From contig NZ_JACFSZ010000003.1 of the NCBI RefSeq assembly GCF_014805525.1, positions 1-64,000 on the forward strand: a DNA stretch of 64,000 nucleotides. Direction: 5' to 3'. The stretch's first letter is position 1, and each line of letters opens with the position of its first letter. Origin of the DNA: Rhabdothermincola sediminis (GTDB lineage Bacteria > Actinomycetota > Acidimicrobiia > Acidimicrobiales > Acidimicrobilacustridaceae). A program made the translations under genes and the position numbers. The notes beneath the pieces are model-generated. The model was not told the origin of the DNA, did not search any database, and saw nothing but the letters and a program-made list of their open reading frames with translations. Shown piece after piece: positions 42,928 to 52,030 of this stretch.

Positions 42928-42981
42928 GCGAACCGGCCTGTCAAACGCGTGCCCCGGCACGCAGATCCCCTGCCAGTTCGC
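42928..42981. repeat. REP-like palindrome upstream of the DUF559 gene
   Basis: Outer arms GCGAACCGGC (42928-42937) and GCCAGTTCGC (42972-42981) pair with one mismatch. Inner arms GCGTGCC (47-53) and GGCACGC (56-62) pair perfectly around CC. It lies 34 nt before the DUF559 gene start and in inverted orientation to the copies after the gene. Confidence 0.75.
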
Positions 42982-43015
42982 CGCTTCGCTAGGCAAGACG
43001 GACATGGAGGTGGAG

Positions 43016-43948
43016 ATGTCCCTCGACGAGGATCTCCGCTCGCTGGCGGCGCGCCAGCACTGCTTGTTCACGACCGACCAGGCTCAGGCGCTCGGCGCGA
43101 GCCGATCGGCGCTCGACCATCGGGTCCGTACCGGACGCTTGCACAGGGTGGCACCACGGGTGCTCTGCCTGGGCGGTGTGCCGATGACGACCCAGCTACG
43201 TCAGTGGGCGATCCTGCTCGAGTGTGGCGGTACCGCCGCGCTCTCACACCAGACGGCCGCAGCGCACTGGGGTGTCCCCGGCTACCGGGTCGAGCCGATC
43301 CAGGTGCTGCGACTTCGTGATGGCACCTATCCGCCGTCGCGGCTGGGGGTCGTCCATCACACCCGCTCCCTTCCCGATGACCACGTGGCTATCCTCGACG
43401 GTTTGCGGATCACCACCCCGGCCCGCACGCTCTTCGACCTCGCCCCACACGTCTCGCCAGGACGTCTGGAACGTCTGATCGACCACGCGTGGTCCCACCG
43501 CCTGGTGACCGGGCGCCTGCTCGACCGGACACTCCGGGACCTCAGCCGTCGTGGTCGCCCGGGAATCCGGATCATGCGCGCGCTGCTGGCGGAACGGGGT
43601 CCCGACTACCAGCCGCCGGACAGCGCGCTGGAGGCACGGTTCGAGAAGCTCCTCCGAGAGGATGGCCAAGCGCCGATGGAGCGCCAGGTGGATCTCGGCG
43701 GCGAGGACTGGCTGGGCAGAGTCGACTTCGTGGACCACGAGGCGCGGGTGATCGTCGAGATCGACAGCGACTTGCACCACACGAGCATCAGCGACCGTCG
43801 AGCCGACGCGGCCCGGCAGGCCGCGCTCGAGGCTGCGGGCTGGCTCGTGGTCCGCATCACCGAGTTCGAGCTGTGGCACCGCCCGCAGGAGGTCGTCGAG
43901 AGGGTGCGCCGGGCGCGGGCATCAGCCTGGCAACGAACCGGCAGCTGA
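43016..43948 (+). CDS. AbiEi-type winged-helix plus DUF559 endonuclease-like protein
   Basis: 310 residues. Residues 1-55 resemble the AbiEi antitoxin N-terminal winged helix ('CLFTTDQAQALGASRSALDHRVRTG'), the middle is the AbiEi-like body ('GVVHHTRSLPDDHVAILDGLRITTPARTLFDLA'), and the C-terminus is DUF559, a Vsr-like PD-(D/E)XK fold ('DFVDHEARVIVEIDSDLHH', with Asp237, Glu248 and Asp250) ending 'GWLVVRITEFELWHRPQEVV'. DNA cleavage or nicking is inferred, not shown. The ATG at 43016 is chosen because GGAGG lies 5 nt upstream; the ATG at 43004 contains that site. The 3' end runs into a palindromic repeat. No AbiEii toxin is adjacent. Confidence 0.82.
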   Translation: MSLDEDLRSLAARQHCLFTTDQAQALGASRSALDHRVRTGRLHRVAPRVLCLGGVPMTTQLRQWAILLECGGTAALSHQTAAAHWGVPGYRVEPIQVLRLRDGTYPPSRLGVVHHTRSLPDDHVAILDGLRITTPARTLFDLAPHVSPGRLERLIDHAWSHRLVTGRLLDRTLRDLSRRGRPGIRIMRALLAERGPDYQPPDSALEARFEKLLREDGQAPMERQVDLGGEDWLGRVDFVDHEARVIVEIDSDLHHTSISDRRADAARQAALEAAGWLVVRITEFELWHRPQEVVERVRRARASAWQRTGS

Positions 43949-43985
43949 TCTGCGTGCTCTGGCACGCGTTTGACATGCCAGTTCG
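43934..43985. repeat. REP-like palindrome, first copy after DUF559 gene
   Basis: CGAACCGGCA (43934-43943) and TGCCAGTTCG (43976-43985) pair with one mismatch; inner stem GCGTGC/GCACGC (43952-43957 and 43962-43967) with loop TCTG. The element covers the last five codons of the DUF559 gene and its stop. Confidence 0.75.
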
Positions 43986-44059
43986 CGAGGGGGGCGCGGA
44001 CCGGCAGCGAAAACGCGTGCCAGAGCACGCGTTTGACATGCCAGTTCGCGAGGGGGGCG
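43962..44059. repeat. 35-bp perfect direct repeat (two copies, 63-bp period)
   Basis: Bases 43962-43996 and 44025-44059 are identical over 35 bp (starting GCACGCGTTTGACATG, ending GAGGGGGGCG). They are the right halves of two neighbouring palindromes. Confidence 0.85.
43998..44049. repeat. REP-like palindrome, second copy after DUF559 gene
   Basis: The core is a perfect 10-bp stem, AAACGCGTGC (44011-44020) and GCACGCGTTT (44025-44034), with loop CAGA. Outer arms GGACCGGCA (43998-44006) and TGCCAGTTC (44039-44047) pair imperfectly. Confidence 0.75.
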
Positions 44060-44083
44060 GTGGTGGGCGACGGTCGGCGGTGG

Positions 44084-44710
44084 TCAGCGGAGGGGGAAGC
44101 CCACCACGGCCTCGAGCTGCGCGAGGGCCTGGTGCGGATCGACCACCTTGATCGTGGACATACCCATCTCGCGGGCGGGCTTCAGGTTCACACCGAGGTC
44201 GTCGAGGAACACCGCCTCGCCCGGCTCGATGCCGAGCTCACGGCACGCCAGCTCGTAGAACCGGGGATCCGGCTTGCGAACGCCCACCTTGCTCGACTCG
44301 ATCACCACGTCGAACAAGGCGAGCACTGCGCCCATCTCGCCCTCGCGGTCGACGTGACCGTCGACGGTGACGAAGTTGTTGGTGAGCAGCCCGGTGAGCA
44401 GGCGTTCCGAACACCGGCGGACCGCCTCGACCATCTCGGGACGCAGCTCGCCGCCGAGCAGGGCCAGGACCTCCCGAGCGTCCAGGCGGTGCCCGGCATC
44501 CGCTGCCTCAGCCTCGAACCGCTCGCAGAACTCGTCGAGGGTGATCTTGCGGCGCTCGAGCTGCGCCCAGGCATTGGTGTCGGGGTTGGTCGCGTTCACC
44601 CGCCGGATGAAGCCCTCCGGAAGTCCGCGCTCTGCCTCGTATCGGGCGAAGGCGTCGAACGGCGACGAGAGGATCACCCCGCCGAAGTCGAAGAGCACGG
44701 CGCGGATCAC
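44084..44710 (-). CDS. HAD-superfamily hydrolase (subfamily IA)
   Basis: 208 residues. Motif I 'AVLFDFGGVILSS' (nucleophile Asp), motif II 'TGLLTNNF', motif III Lys in 'VGVRKPDPRFYELA' and motif IV 'AVFLDDLGVNLKPAREMGM' are all present. The pattern matches the phosphatase-type HAD found in ACAD10 and soluble epoxide hydrolase N-domains. A phosphomonoesterase or haloacid-type role is possible. GTG start, 6 nt after the M20 gene stop, likely co-transcribed. Confidence 0.87.
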   Translation of the reverse strand: MIRAVLFDFGGVILSSPFDAFARYEAERGLPEGFIRRVNATNPDTNAWAQLERRKITLDEFCERFEAEAADAGHRLDAREVLALLGGELRPEMVEAVRRCSERLLTGLLTNNFVTVDGHVDREGEMGAVLALFDVVIESSKVGVRKPDPRFYELACRELGIEPGEAVFLDDLGVNLKPAREMGMSTIKVVDPHQALAQLEAVVGFPLR

Positions 44711-44716
44711 GGTCGA

Positions 44717-46060
44717 TCAGCCGAGCAGGTCCCGGGCCACCTGGGCCCAGAGCGCGGTCGACAACGACAACGACTCCACATCGACCCGCTCGTTGTCCCC
44801 GTGGAACATCGCGCCGTAGTCCTCGAAGGTCATCTTCCGGCTGAACAGTCCGAACCCGTAGCTCGTCACGCCCTTGCCCCGGAAGTACTTCGCATCGGTG
44901 GACCCGACCGTGAGGTACGGAACGGTCTGGCTGCCCGGATACCACTGCTGGGTCACCCGTGAGAGCGAGTCCCACAACGGGGTGTCGATCGGCGAGGACG
45001 TCGACTCGATGGCTTGGAGGGTGATGATCTCCACCGAGGACGCGAGCTCGCCCAGCGCCTCGACCAGGGCGGCACGAGCCTCCTCGATCGTCTGACCGGG
45101 AAGGGTGCGCACATCCACGTCGAGCTCCACCGTGTGGGGGATGGTGTTGATCTTGTCGCCACCCTGCACGACGGTGGGAGCGATGGTCAGGTGCGTGCAG
45201 GCGTGGAACTGCCGAGCCATGCCCACCGGCAGCGACTCGCACAGGGACTCGAAGCCGTCTGCCGAGAGCAACGGCTCGGTGATCTCCTCCGGATAGCCCA
45301 TGCTCTCGATGAACCGGCGCCACACGTCGTGGATCCGCGTCTCCGGCCGGAAGTCGTGCAGGCGCTGCACGACCTGCGCGGCCTTCACCAACGCGTTGTC
45401 GGTGCGGTAAGGCTGCGAGCCGTGGCCCGGGGTCCCGCTGATCCGTAGCCGGCACCAGTACAGCCCCTTCTCCCCCACGATGACCGGCAGTTTCAACCCC
45501 GCCGGGCTGGGGATCGGGATGCCACCGGACTCGGTGATGACGTAGTCGGCCCGCACGGCGTCGTAGTCGTGTGCCACGAGATGGCCCGCGCCGTAGGTGC
45601 CGTGCGCTTCCTCGTCGGCGACCGCCAGGAACACGAGCGTCCCGTCGGGACGGAAGCCCTCCCGCACCAGCTGCTTCAGGGCCACCGCCATCGACGCGGT
45701 GAGGTTGAGCATGTCCACCGCACCACGCCCCCACACCTCACCGTCGATCAGCTCGCCGCCGAAGGGGTCCTCCCGCCAACCTTCCTCGTGAACCGGCACC
45801 ACGTCGGTGTGCCCCATGAGGAGCAACGTCGGTGCGTCGCGCCTCATGCCTTCGATGCGGGCCACCAGGCTCTGTCGGCCCGGCGCGGACTCGAAGCGTT
45901 CCAGCTGCAGACCGGAGCCTTCCAGGTAGTCGGTCAAGGTGCTGACGCTGCGCTCCTCGTGGCCGGAGTCGACCCTGCCGTCGTTGACACAGGCGTTGCG
46001 AATGAGCTGCTGGAGGAGCTCGACGACCTCGCCTTCGGCGCGCGCATTCGTACCTTCCAC
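44717..46060 (-). CDS. M20 family metallopeptidase / dipeptidase
   Basis: 447 residues. Zinc ligand region 'LLLMGHTDVVPVHEEGWREDP' has the first His and Asp, 'GRGAVDMLNLTASMAV' the bridging Asp, 'LVFLAVADEEAHGTYGAGHL' the catalytic Glu and ligand Glu, and 'CHLTIAP'-like 'HACTHLTIAPTVV' begins the dimerisation part ('GTPGHGSQPYRTDNAL'). The C-terminal ligand His is in 'GAMFHGDNERVDVESL'. Cleaves dipeptides or acylated amino acids in the cytoplasm. GTG start. Close to the divergent NYN-S1 gene. Confidence 0.9.
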   Translation of the reverse strand: MEGTNARAEGEVVELLQQLIRNACVNDGRVDSGHEERSVSTLTDYLEGSGLQLERFESAPGRQSLVARIEGMRRDAPTLLLMGHTDVVPVHEEGWREDPFGGELIDGEVWGRGAVDMLNLTASMAVALKQLVREGFRPDGTLVFLAVADEEAHGTYGAGHLVAHDYDAVRADYVITESGGIPIPSPAGLKLPVIVGEKGLYWCRLRISGTPGHGSQPYRTDNALVKAAQVVQRLHDFRPETRIHDVWRRFIESMGYPEEITEPLLSADGFESLCESLPVGMARQFHACTHLTIAPTVVQGGDKINTIPHTVELDVDVRTLPGQTIEEARAALVEALGELASSVEIITLQAIESTSSPIDTPLWDSLSRVTQQWYPGSQTVPYLTVGSTDAKYFRGKGVTSYGFGLFSRKMTFEDYGAMFHGDNERVDVESLSLSTALWAQVARDLLG

Positions 46061-46236
46061 CTGGAGCAGCGTAGGCTGCGTTGGTCGATGCCCGCCGGCT
46101 CGACACGGCCGCCACTGGCGATCCGGACCGCTCGGCCCACCGGGCGCGAAGCGCGTCGGTTCGCGATCGGGGCCACCCAGTCCACCTCATCACGCCTGCC
46201 CGCGGGCAGGCCCACGACCCGGGAACACACGAATCG

Positions 46237-47652
46237 ATGATCCGACCGCACGTGGTGGTCGACGGCTCCAACATCGCGACCGAAGGCCGTTCGACCCCCA
46301 GCCTCCGTCAGCTGGACGAGGCGGTGCGGGCCTTCATGGCCGAGCATCCCTCCGACATCGTCACCGTGGTGGTCGACGCGACCTTCGGGCACCGCATCGA
46401 CCCATCCGAGCGCGCCGAGTTCGACGACGCCGTGTCGTCGGGGGAGCTCATCACCGCTCCCGCCGGGGCGATCGGACGGGGTGACGCGTTCATCCTCCAG
46501 ATCGCCGACAAGGCGGATGCCACCATCCTCTCCAACGACTCCTTCCAGGAGTTCCACGGCCAGCACGAATGGCTCTTCGACGAGGGCCGGCTGGTCGGCG
46601 GCAAACCGATCCCCGGTGTCGGCTGGGTCTTCCTGCTGCGAACCCCCGTCCGTGGGCCCGCCAGCAGGCGAGCCGTGAAGGAAGCCAAGGACAAGGCGGG
46701 CAAGGCCAAGGGGAAGGCCCCGGAGAAGGAGGAGAAGGAGGCGAAGAAGGACGGGCGGGGCGCAAAGCCCTCCAAGGGGGCCGAGAAGCCGAAGGCCGCG
46801 AAGAAGGACGAGGAGAAGGCCGCCAAACGCAGCCGCAAGAAGCGGTCGAAGCCGTCGGAGGCGATCAACCCCGCATTGCCGTTCATCGAGTTCGTCGGAA
46901 GGCATCCGGTCGGGTCGGTGCTCGACGCGACGGTCACACAGTTCTCCTCCCACGGCGCGTACGTGGAGGTCGAGGGCGTCACCTGCTACGTGCCGCTCCG
47001 TCTCATGGGTGACCCGCCACCACGATCGGCCCGCGACGTGCTCCAGATCGGCGAGACCCGCACCTTTGCCGTGCACACCATCGATGCGGCGTTGCGAGGT
47101 GTCGACCTCGCACTCGTCGCGACGCGCGATCGCGCGGCGGAACGTCGTCACAAAGAGACGAGTGCGGTGACCGATGAGGCATCGATCACTCGCGCGACGG
47201 CACGTGAGATCGAAGAGGACGCGACGAAAACCAACACAAGCGCATCGTTCCTTGCTACAACTTTCACAGCAGACCAACACGCCGAGGAGGCGCAGGTGAC
47301 ACCAGCAAAGAAAGCTGCGAGCAAGCGAGCAGCCAAGAGGACCACCGCGAAGCGGGCCGCGAAGAAGGCTCCCGCGCGCAAGGCAGCGAAGAGCGCGCCG
47401 GCCAAGAAGAAGGCGGCGGCGCGGAAGACCACCGCGAAGCGGACCACGAAGAAGGCCACCGCCAAGCGCACCGCCAAGAAGGCCACGAAGAAGGCTCCGG
47501 CCAAGAAGGCCACCGCGAAGCGGACCACGAAGAAGGCGACCGCCAAGCGCACGGCCAAGAAGGCGACCGCCAAGAAGGCCACGAAGAAGGCTCCGGCCAA
47601 GAAGGCCACCGCGAAGCGCACGACGAAGAAGGCTCCGGCCCGCCGCCGCTAG
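46237..47652 (+). CDS. NYN/PIN-like RNase, S1 RNA-binding domain and histone-H1-like tail fusion
   Basis: 471 residues with an unusual order. Residues 1-135 form a Zc3h12a/NYN RNase domain: 'VVVDGSNIATEG' (Asp9, Asn12), 'TVVVDATFGHRIDP', 'GRGDAFILQIADKADATILSNDSF'. A Lys/Glu-rich charged linker follows (about 147-208), then an S1 domain (about 221-293, 'GSVLDATVTQFSSHGAYVEV'). The tail from residue 354 is a Lys/Ala/Thr/Arg repeat like histone H1 or HupB C-termini. It would bind and cut RNA and could contact DNA or RNA with the tail. The ATG at 46237 is inferred from the NYN start. Promoter not clear. Confidence 0.8.
   Translation: MIRPHVVVDGSNIATEGRSTPSLRQLDEAVRAFMAEHPSDIVTVVVDATFGHRIDPSERAEFDDAVSSGELITAPAGAIGRGDAFILQIADKADATILSNDSFQEFHGQHEWLFDEGRLVGGKPIPGVGWVFLLRTPVRGPASRRAVKEAKDKAGKAKGKAPEKEEKEAKKDGRGAKPSKGAEKPKAAKKDEEKAAKRSRKKRSKPSEAINPALPFIEFVGRHPVGSVLDATVTQFSSHGAYVEVEGVTCYVPLRLMGDPPPRSARDVLQIGETRTFAVHTIDAALRGVDLALVATRDRAAERRHKETSAVTDEASITRATAREIEEDATKTNTSASFLATTFTADQHAEEAQVTPAKKAASKRAAKRTTAKRAAKKAPARKAAKSAPAKKKAAARKTTAKRTTKKATAKRTAKKATKKAPAKKATAKRTTKKATAKRTAKKATAKKATKKAPAKKATAKRTTKKAPARRR
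47296..47652 (+). CDS. Possible internal start: H1-like Lys-rich protein
   Basis: GTG at 47296 is in frame with the NYN-S1 gene and has GAGGAGG 6 nt upstream, the best ribosome binding site in the region. It would start a 118-residue protein made wholly of AAKK/TAKR/KAPAKK repeats, similar to actinobacterial histone-H1-like proteins. The 150 bases before it are AT-richer than the surroundings, as a promoter or translation-start region would be. Whether it is expressed separately is not shown by sequence. Confidence 0.4.
   Translation: MTPAKKAASKRAAKRTTAKRAAKKAPARKAAKSAPAKKKAAARKTTAKRTTKKATAKRTAKKATKKAPAKKATAKRTTKKATAKRTAKKATAKKATKKAPAKKATAKRTTKKAPARRR
47431..47642 (+). repeat. Tandem repeats encoding the Lys-rich tail
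   Basis: Blocks starting ACCGCGAAGCGGACCACG recur at about 47431 and 47511, and a close variant at about 47608, encoding TAKRTTKKATAKRTAKKAT. This is a coding tandem repeat, prone to length change. Confidence 0.7.
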
Positions 47653-47685
47653 CCCTGCTTCGTTCCTGTCGGACCCCTCGACGAC

Positions 47686-47714
47686 GCAGCCCCGCCGGTC
47701 GACGGCGGGGCTGC
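47686..47714 (+). terminator. 12-bp hairpin terminator
   Basis: GCAGCCCCGCCG (47686-47697), loop GTCGA, CGGCGGGGCTGC (47703-47714): a perfect 12-bp stem between the NYN-S1-H1 gene and ettA. Confidence 0.75.
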
Positions 47715-47757
47715 TCCCGTTCTCGCCCCGTCTTTCCGTCGCTCACGAGGGGATCGG

Positions 47758-47763
47758 TAACCT
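47758..47763 (+). promoter_or_regulatory. -10 box (TAACCT), leaderless ettA
   Basis: TAACCT ends 7 nt before the ettA ATG; no ribosome binding site is visible. Confidence 0.5.
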
Positions 47764-47770
47764 CGGCCGC

Positions 47771-49450
<1,680 letters not shown>

Positions 49451-49457
49451 CGCACCG

Positions 49458-49802
49458 ATGTCCCCCCGCCTCATCCGCCGCCTGGTGATCGTCGTGTTCG
49501 TCACGGGGATCGCGGGCATGATCGTGGGCTCGGTGGCCGACAACAACGGGGTGGCCATCACCTTCGGTCTGATCACGGCGGCCGCCGCGCTGGGGTTGAT
49601 CCTGGTGACGTCGGTGGCGCCGCCCGGGTCCTTCAGCTCACGAGCGGCGCCGCATGATCGACCGCCGGACACCGTCGACGAGCGGATCGCGGCCGACGTC
49701 GAGGCCCGCATCGAACGGCTCGCCGCGGCGGGAGCCGACGAGACCGAACTGCGCCAGCTCGTGCAACGAGCCGTCGAGCTCGGGCGCGGCAGCTCGCGCT
49801 GA
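49458..49802 (+). CDS. Small membrane protein with coiled C-terminus
   Basis: 114 residues. Two membrane helices (about 7-27 'RLVIVVFVTGIAGMIVGSV' and 33-52 'AITFGLITAAAALGLILVTS') are followed by a cytoplasmic helical segment ('DERIAADVEARIERLAAAGADETELRQLVQ'). ATG 7 nt after ettA, so probably one transcript. No known family recognised. Confidence 0.65.
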   Translation: MSPRLIRRLVIVVFVTGIAGMIVGSVADNNGVAITFGLITAAAALGLILVTSVAPPGSFSSRAAPHDRPPDTVDERIAADVEARIERLAAAGADETELRQLVQRAVELGRGSSR

Positions 49803-49866
49803 TCGCGCACTGGGCCGTTCGGCCCTTCACGCTCAGCTCGTACGACCCCTCCGCCGATGGAATGGC

Positions 49867-50115
49867 ATGGCAACGACGGCGACCGTGACCAGCAGGCGGT
49901 TCAAGAGTCGAGCCGTCCTGCGTGTGATCGAAGCAGGCAGCTTCGCGGAGTGCGCCTACTGCGGGGAGCTGGTGAAGTTCCAGGCCAAGACCAGGCAGCT
50001 GCAGGTGATCTGCAACGTCTACGTCAAGGGCCGATGGGATCGAGTCGAGCACTACCACGAACGCTGCTACCACGAGGCCGACGAACCGTACGGCACACCA
50101 CTCGCCGCGGCGTGA
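49867..50115 (+). CDS. Small Cys/His-rich protein
   Basis: 82 residues. 'CAYCGELVKFQAKTRQLQVICNVY' gives CxxC and a further Cys, and 'VEHYHERCYHEADEPYG' adds His and Cys, so a zinc site is likely. The N-terminus is basic. Convergent with cysC. ATG start 49867. No family assigned; similar short proteins occur in actinobacteria to my knowledge. Confidence 0.65.
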   Translation: MATTATVTSRRFKSRAVLRVIEAGSFAECAYCGELVKFQAKTRQLQVICNVYVKGRWDRVEHYHERCYHEADEPYGTPLAAA

Positions 50116-50150
50116 CCAACCTCGATCGGCAAGGCCGGTCGCGAACCGTG

Positions 50151-50774
50151 CTAAGGCAGCACGCCTCGCGCCGCAAGCAGCGCGACGACACGTTCTGCCT
50201 GCGCGGCGGCGCTGCCGTCGGCGGGCGTGAGCTCGAGCTCGGGTGACCGCGGCGGCTCGTACGGGTCGTCGATACCGGTGAAGCCCGTGATCTCGCCCGC
50301 CCGAGCCTTGACGTAGAGGCCCTTCGGGTCCCGGCGCTCGCACTCCTCGATCGGGGTGTTGACGAACACCTCGATGAACGGCAACCCGGCTGCGTCGTGG
50401 ATGGCACGAGCACGGTCCCGACCGGCGCGGTAGGGACTGATGAGGGGCACCAGCGCTACCACCCCGGCATCGGCGAACAAGCGCGCCACCTCGGAGGCCC
50501 GGCGCACGTTCTCGTCACGATCGGCGGCCGAGAAGCCGAGGTCGCCGTTCAGGCCGTGACGGAGGTTGTCGCCGTCGAGGAGGTACGCGGGCCGACCTCG
50601 CTGGAGCACCAGCCGCTCGACCTCGACCGCGATCGTGGACTTGCCCGAGCCGGACAGGCCGGTGAACCACACGGTGATGCCCGCCAGGCCAGCGGCTGCC
50701 CAGCGCTCCGCCCGGGGGATGGCGCTCTCGTGCCAGACGACGTTGGGGCTCGTGCGGGCGTCGGGTCCGCTCAC
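50151..50774 (-). CDS. cysC: Adenylylsulfate kinase
   Basis: Phosphorylates APS to PAPS in sulfate assimilation. 207 residues: P-loop 'WFTGLSGSGKSTIAVEVE', 'LLDGDNLRHGLNGDLGFSAADR', and 'NTPIEECERRDPKGLYVKARAG'. The GTG start overlaps the cysN stop (GTGA). Order cysD-cysN-cysC on the minus strand forms one operon. Confidence 0.95.
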   Translation of the reverse strand: MSGPDARTSPNVVWHESAIPRAERWAAAGLAGITVWFTGLSGSGKSTIAVEVERLVLQRGRPAYLLDGDNLRHGLNGDLGFSAADRDENVRRASEVARLFADAGVVALVPLISPYRAGRDRARAIHDAAGLPFIEVFVNTPIEECERRDPKGLYVKARAGEITGFTGIDDPYEPPRSPELELTPADGSAAAQAERVVALLAARGVLP

Positions 50775-52030
50775 TGGGTGGGACCGAGGATCATGCCGGC
50801 GCCCACGGTGTTGTTCGTGGCTTCGTCGATGAGGATGAAGCTGCCGGTGGTGCGGTTACGCCGGTAGTCGTCGAAGAACAGGGGCACCGTGGTGCGCAGG
50901 CTCACCCGCCCGATCTCGTTGAGGGCCAGGACTCGGGCGTCATGATCACGATGCAGGGTGTTGACGTCGAGCCGGTAGTGCAGGTCCTTCACCAGGGCGC
51001 GCGCCGAGCGGGTGGTGTGTTTGATGGCGTACTTCGCCCCCGGGGTGAGCTGGCTCTGGTCGGCCATCCAGCAGATCATCGCGTCGATGTCCTGGCCGAC
51101 CGTGGGTTGGTTGTGAGGCCTGCAGAGCATGTCGCCCCGCGAGATGTCGATGTCGTCGGTGAGGGTCACCGAGACCGACATCGGTGCGAAGGCCTCCTCC
51201 AGGGGCCCGTCGTGGGTGTCGATGGAGTGGATCCGGCTGGTGAACCCGGACGGGAGCACGAGCACCTCGTCGCCCACCTTCAGCACCCCGCCGGCGACGG
51301 TGCCGGCGTAGCCCCGGTAGTCGTGGAACTGATCACTCATCGGGCGCAGGACGTACTGCACCGGGAACCGGGCATCGATGAGGTTGCGGTCGGACGCGAT
51401 GAACACGTCCTCGAGATGGTGTAGTAGGGAGGTGCCTTCGTACCAGGGCATGTTCGCCGAGCGGTGCACCACGTTGTCGCCCTGCAGCGCGGAGATCGGG
51501 ATGAACGTGAGGTCCGTGATGTCGAGCTTGGTGGCGAAGGCTTTGAACTCGTCCTTGATCTGCTCGAACACCCCTTGGTCGTAATCGACCAGGTCCATCT
51601 TGTTCACGCACACCACGAGGTGCGGCACCCGCAGCAGCGATGCCAGGAACGCGTGGCGCCGCGACTGCTCGACGATGCCGTTGCGGGCGTCGATCAGCAC
51701 CAGGGTGAGATCCGCCGTGGAGCATCCGGTCACCATGTTGCGGGTGTACTGGATGTGCCCCGGGGTGTCGGCAATGATGAACTTCCGCTTGGGCGTGGCG
51801 AAGTAGCGGTACGCGACGTCGATGGTGATGCCCTGCTCCCGCTCGGCTCGCAAGCCGTCGGTGAGCAGCGCCAGGTTGGTGTACTCGTCGCCGCGGTCGC
51901 GGCTCGTACGCTCCACCGCTTCGAGCTGGTCCTCGAAGATGGCCTTGGAGTCGTAGAGCAGCCGACCGATCAACGTGCTCTTGCCGTCATCGACGGAGCC
52001 GGCGGTGGCGAAGCGGAGCAGCTCGGCCAT
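50771..52030 (-). CDS. cysN: Sulfate adenylyltransferase subunit 1 (GTPase)
   Basis: GTPase subunit of ATP sulfurylase that drives APS formation. 419 residues: G1 'TAGSVDDGKSTLIGRLLYDS', G3 'IADTPGHIQYTRNM', G4 'VCVNKMDLVDY', then two beta-barrel domains. It is the stand-alone form rather than the CysNC fusion, as a separate cysC follows. ATG overlaps the cysD stop (ATGA). Confidence 0.95.
   Translation of the reverse strand: MAELLRFATAGSVDDGKSTLIGRLLYDSKAIFEDQLEAVERTSRDRGDEYTNLALLTDGLRAEREQGITIDVAYRYFATPKRKFIIADTPGHIQYTRNMVTGCSTADLTLVLIDARNGIVEQSRRHAFLASLLRVPHLVVCVNKMDLVDYDQGVFEQIKDEFKAFATKLDITDLTFIPISALQGDNVVHRSANMPWYEGTSLLHHLEDVFIASDRNLIDARFPVQYVLRPMSDQFHDYRGYAGTVAGGVLKVGDEVLVLPSGFTSRIHSIDTHDGPLEEAFAPMSVSVTLTDDIDISRGDMLCRPHNQPTVGQDIDAMICWMADQSQLTPGAKYAIKHTTRSARALVKDLHYRLDVNTLHRDHDARVLALNEIGRVSLRTTVPLFFDDYRRNRTTGSFILIDEATNNTVGAGMILGPTQ

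Noticed and set aside
43016-43948. Complete AbiE toxin-antitoxin system
   Set aside because: Only the AbiEi-like N-terminal part is present and no AbiEii nucleotidyltransferase gene is adjacent; the C-terminus is DUF559.
47431-47642. CRISPR-like or intergenic tandem repeat
   Set aside because: Repeats are in frame and encode a Lys-rich tail; units differ in length and have no spacers.
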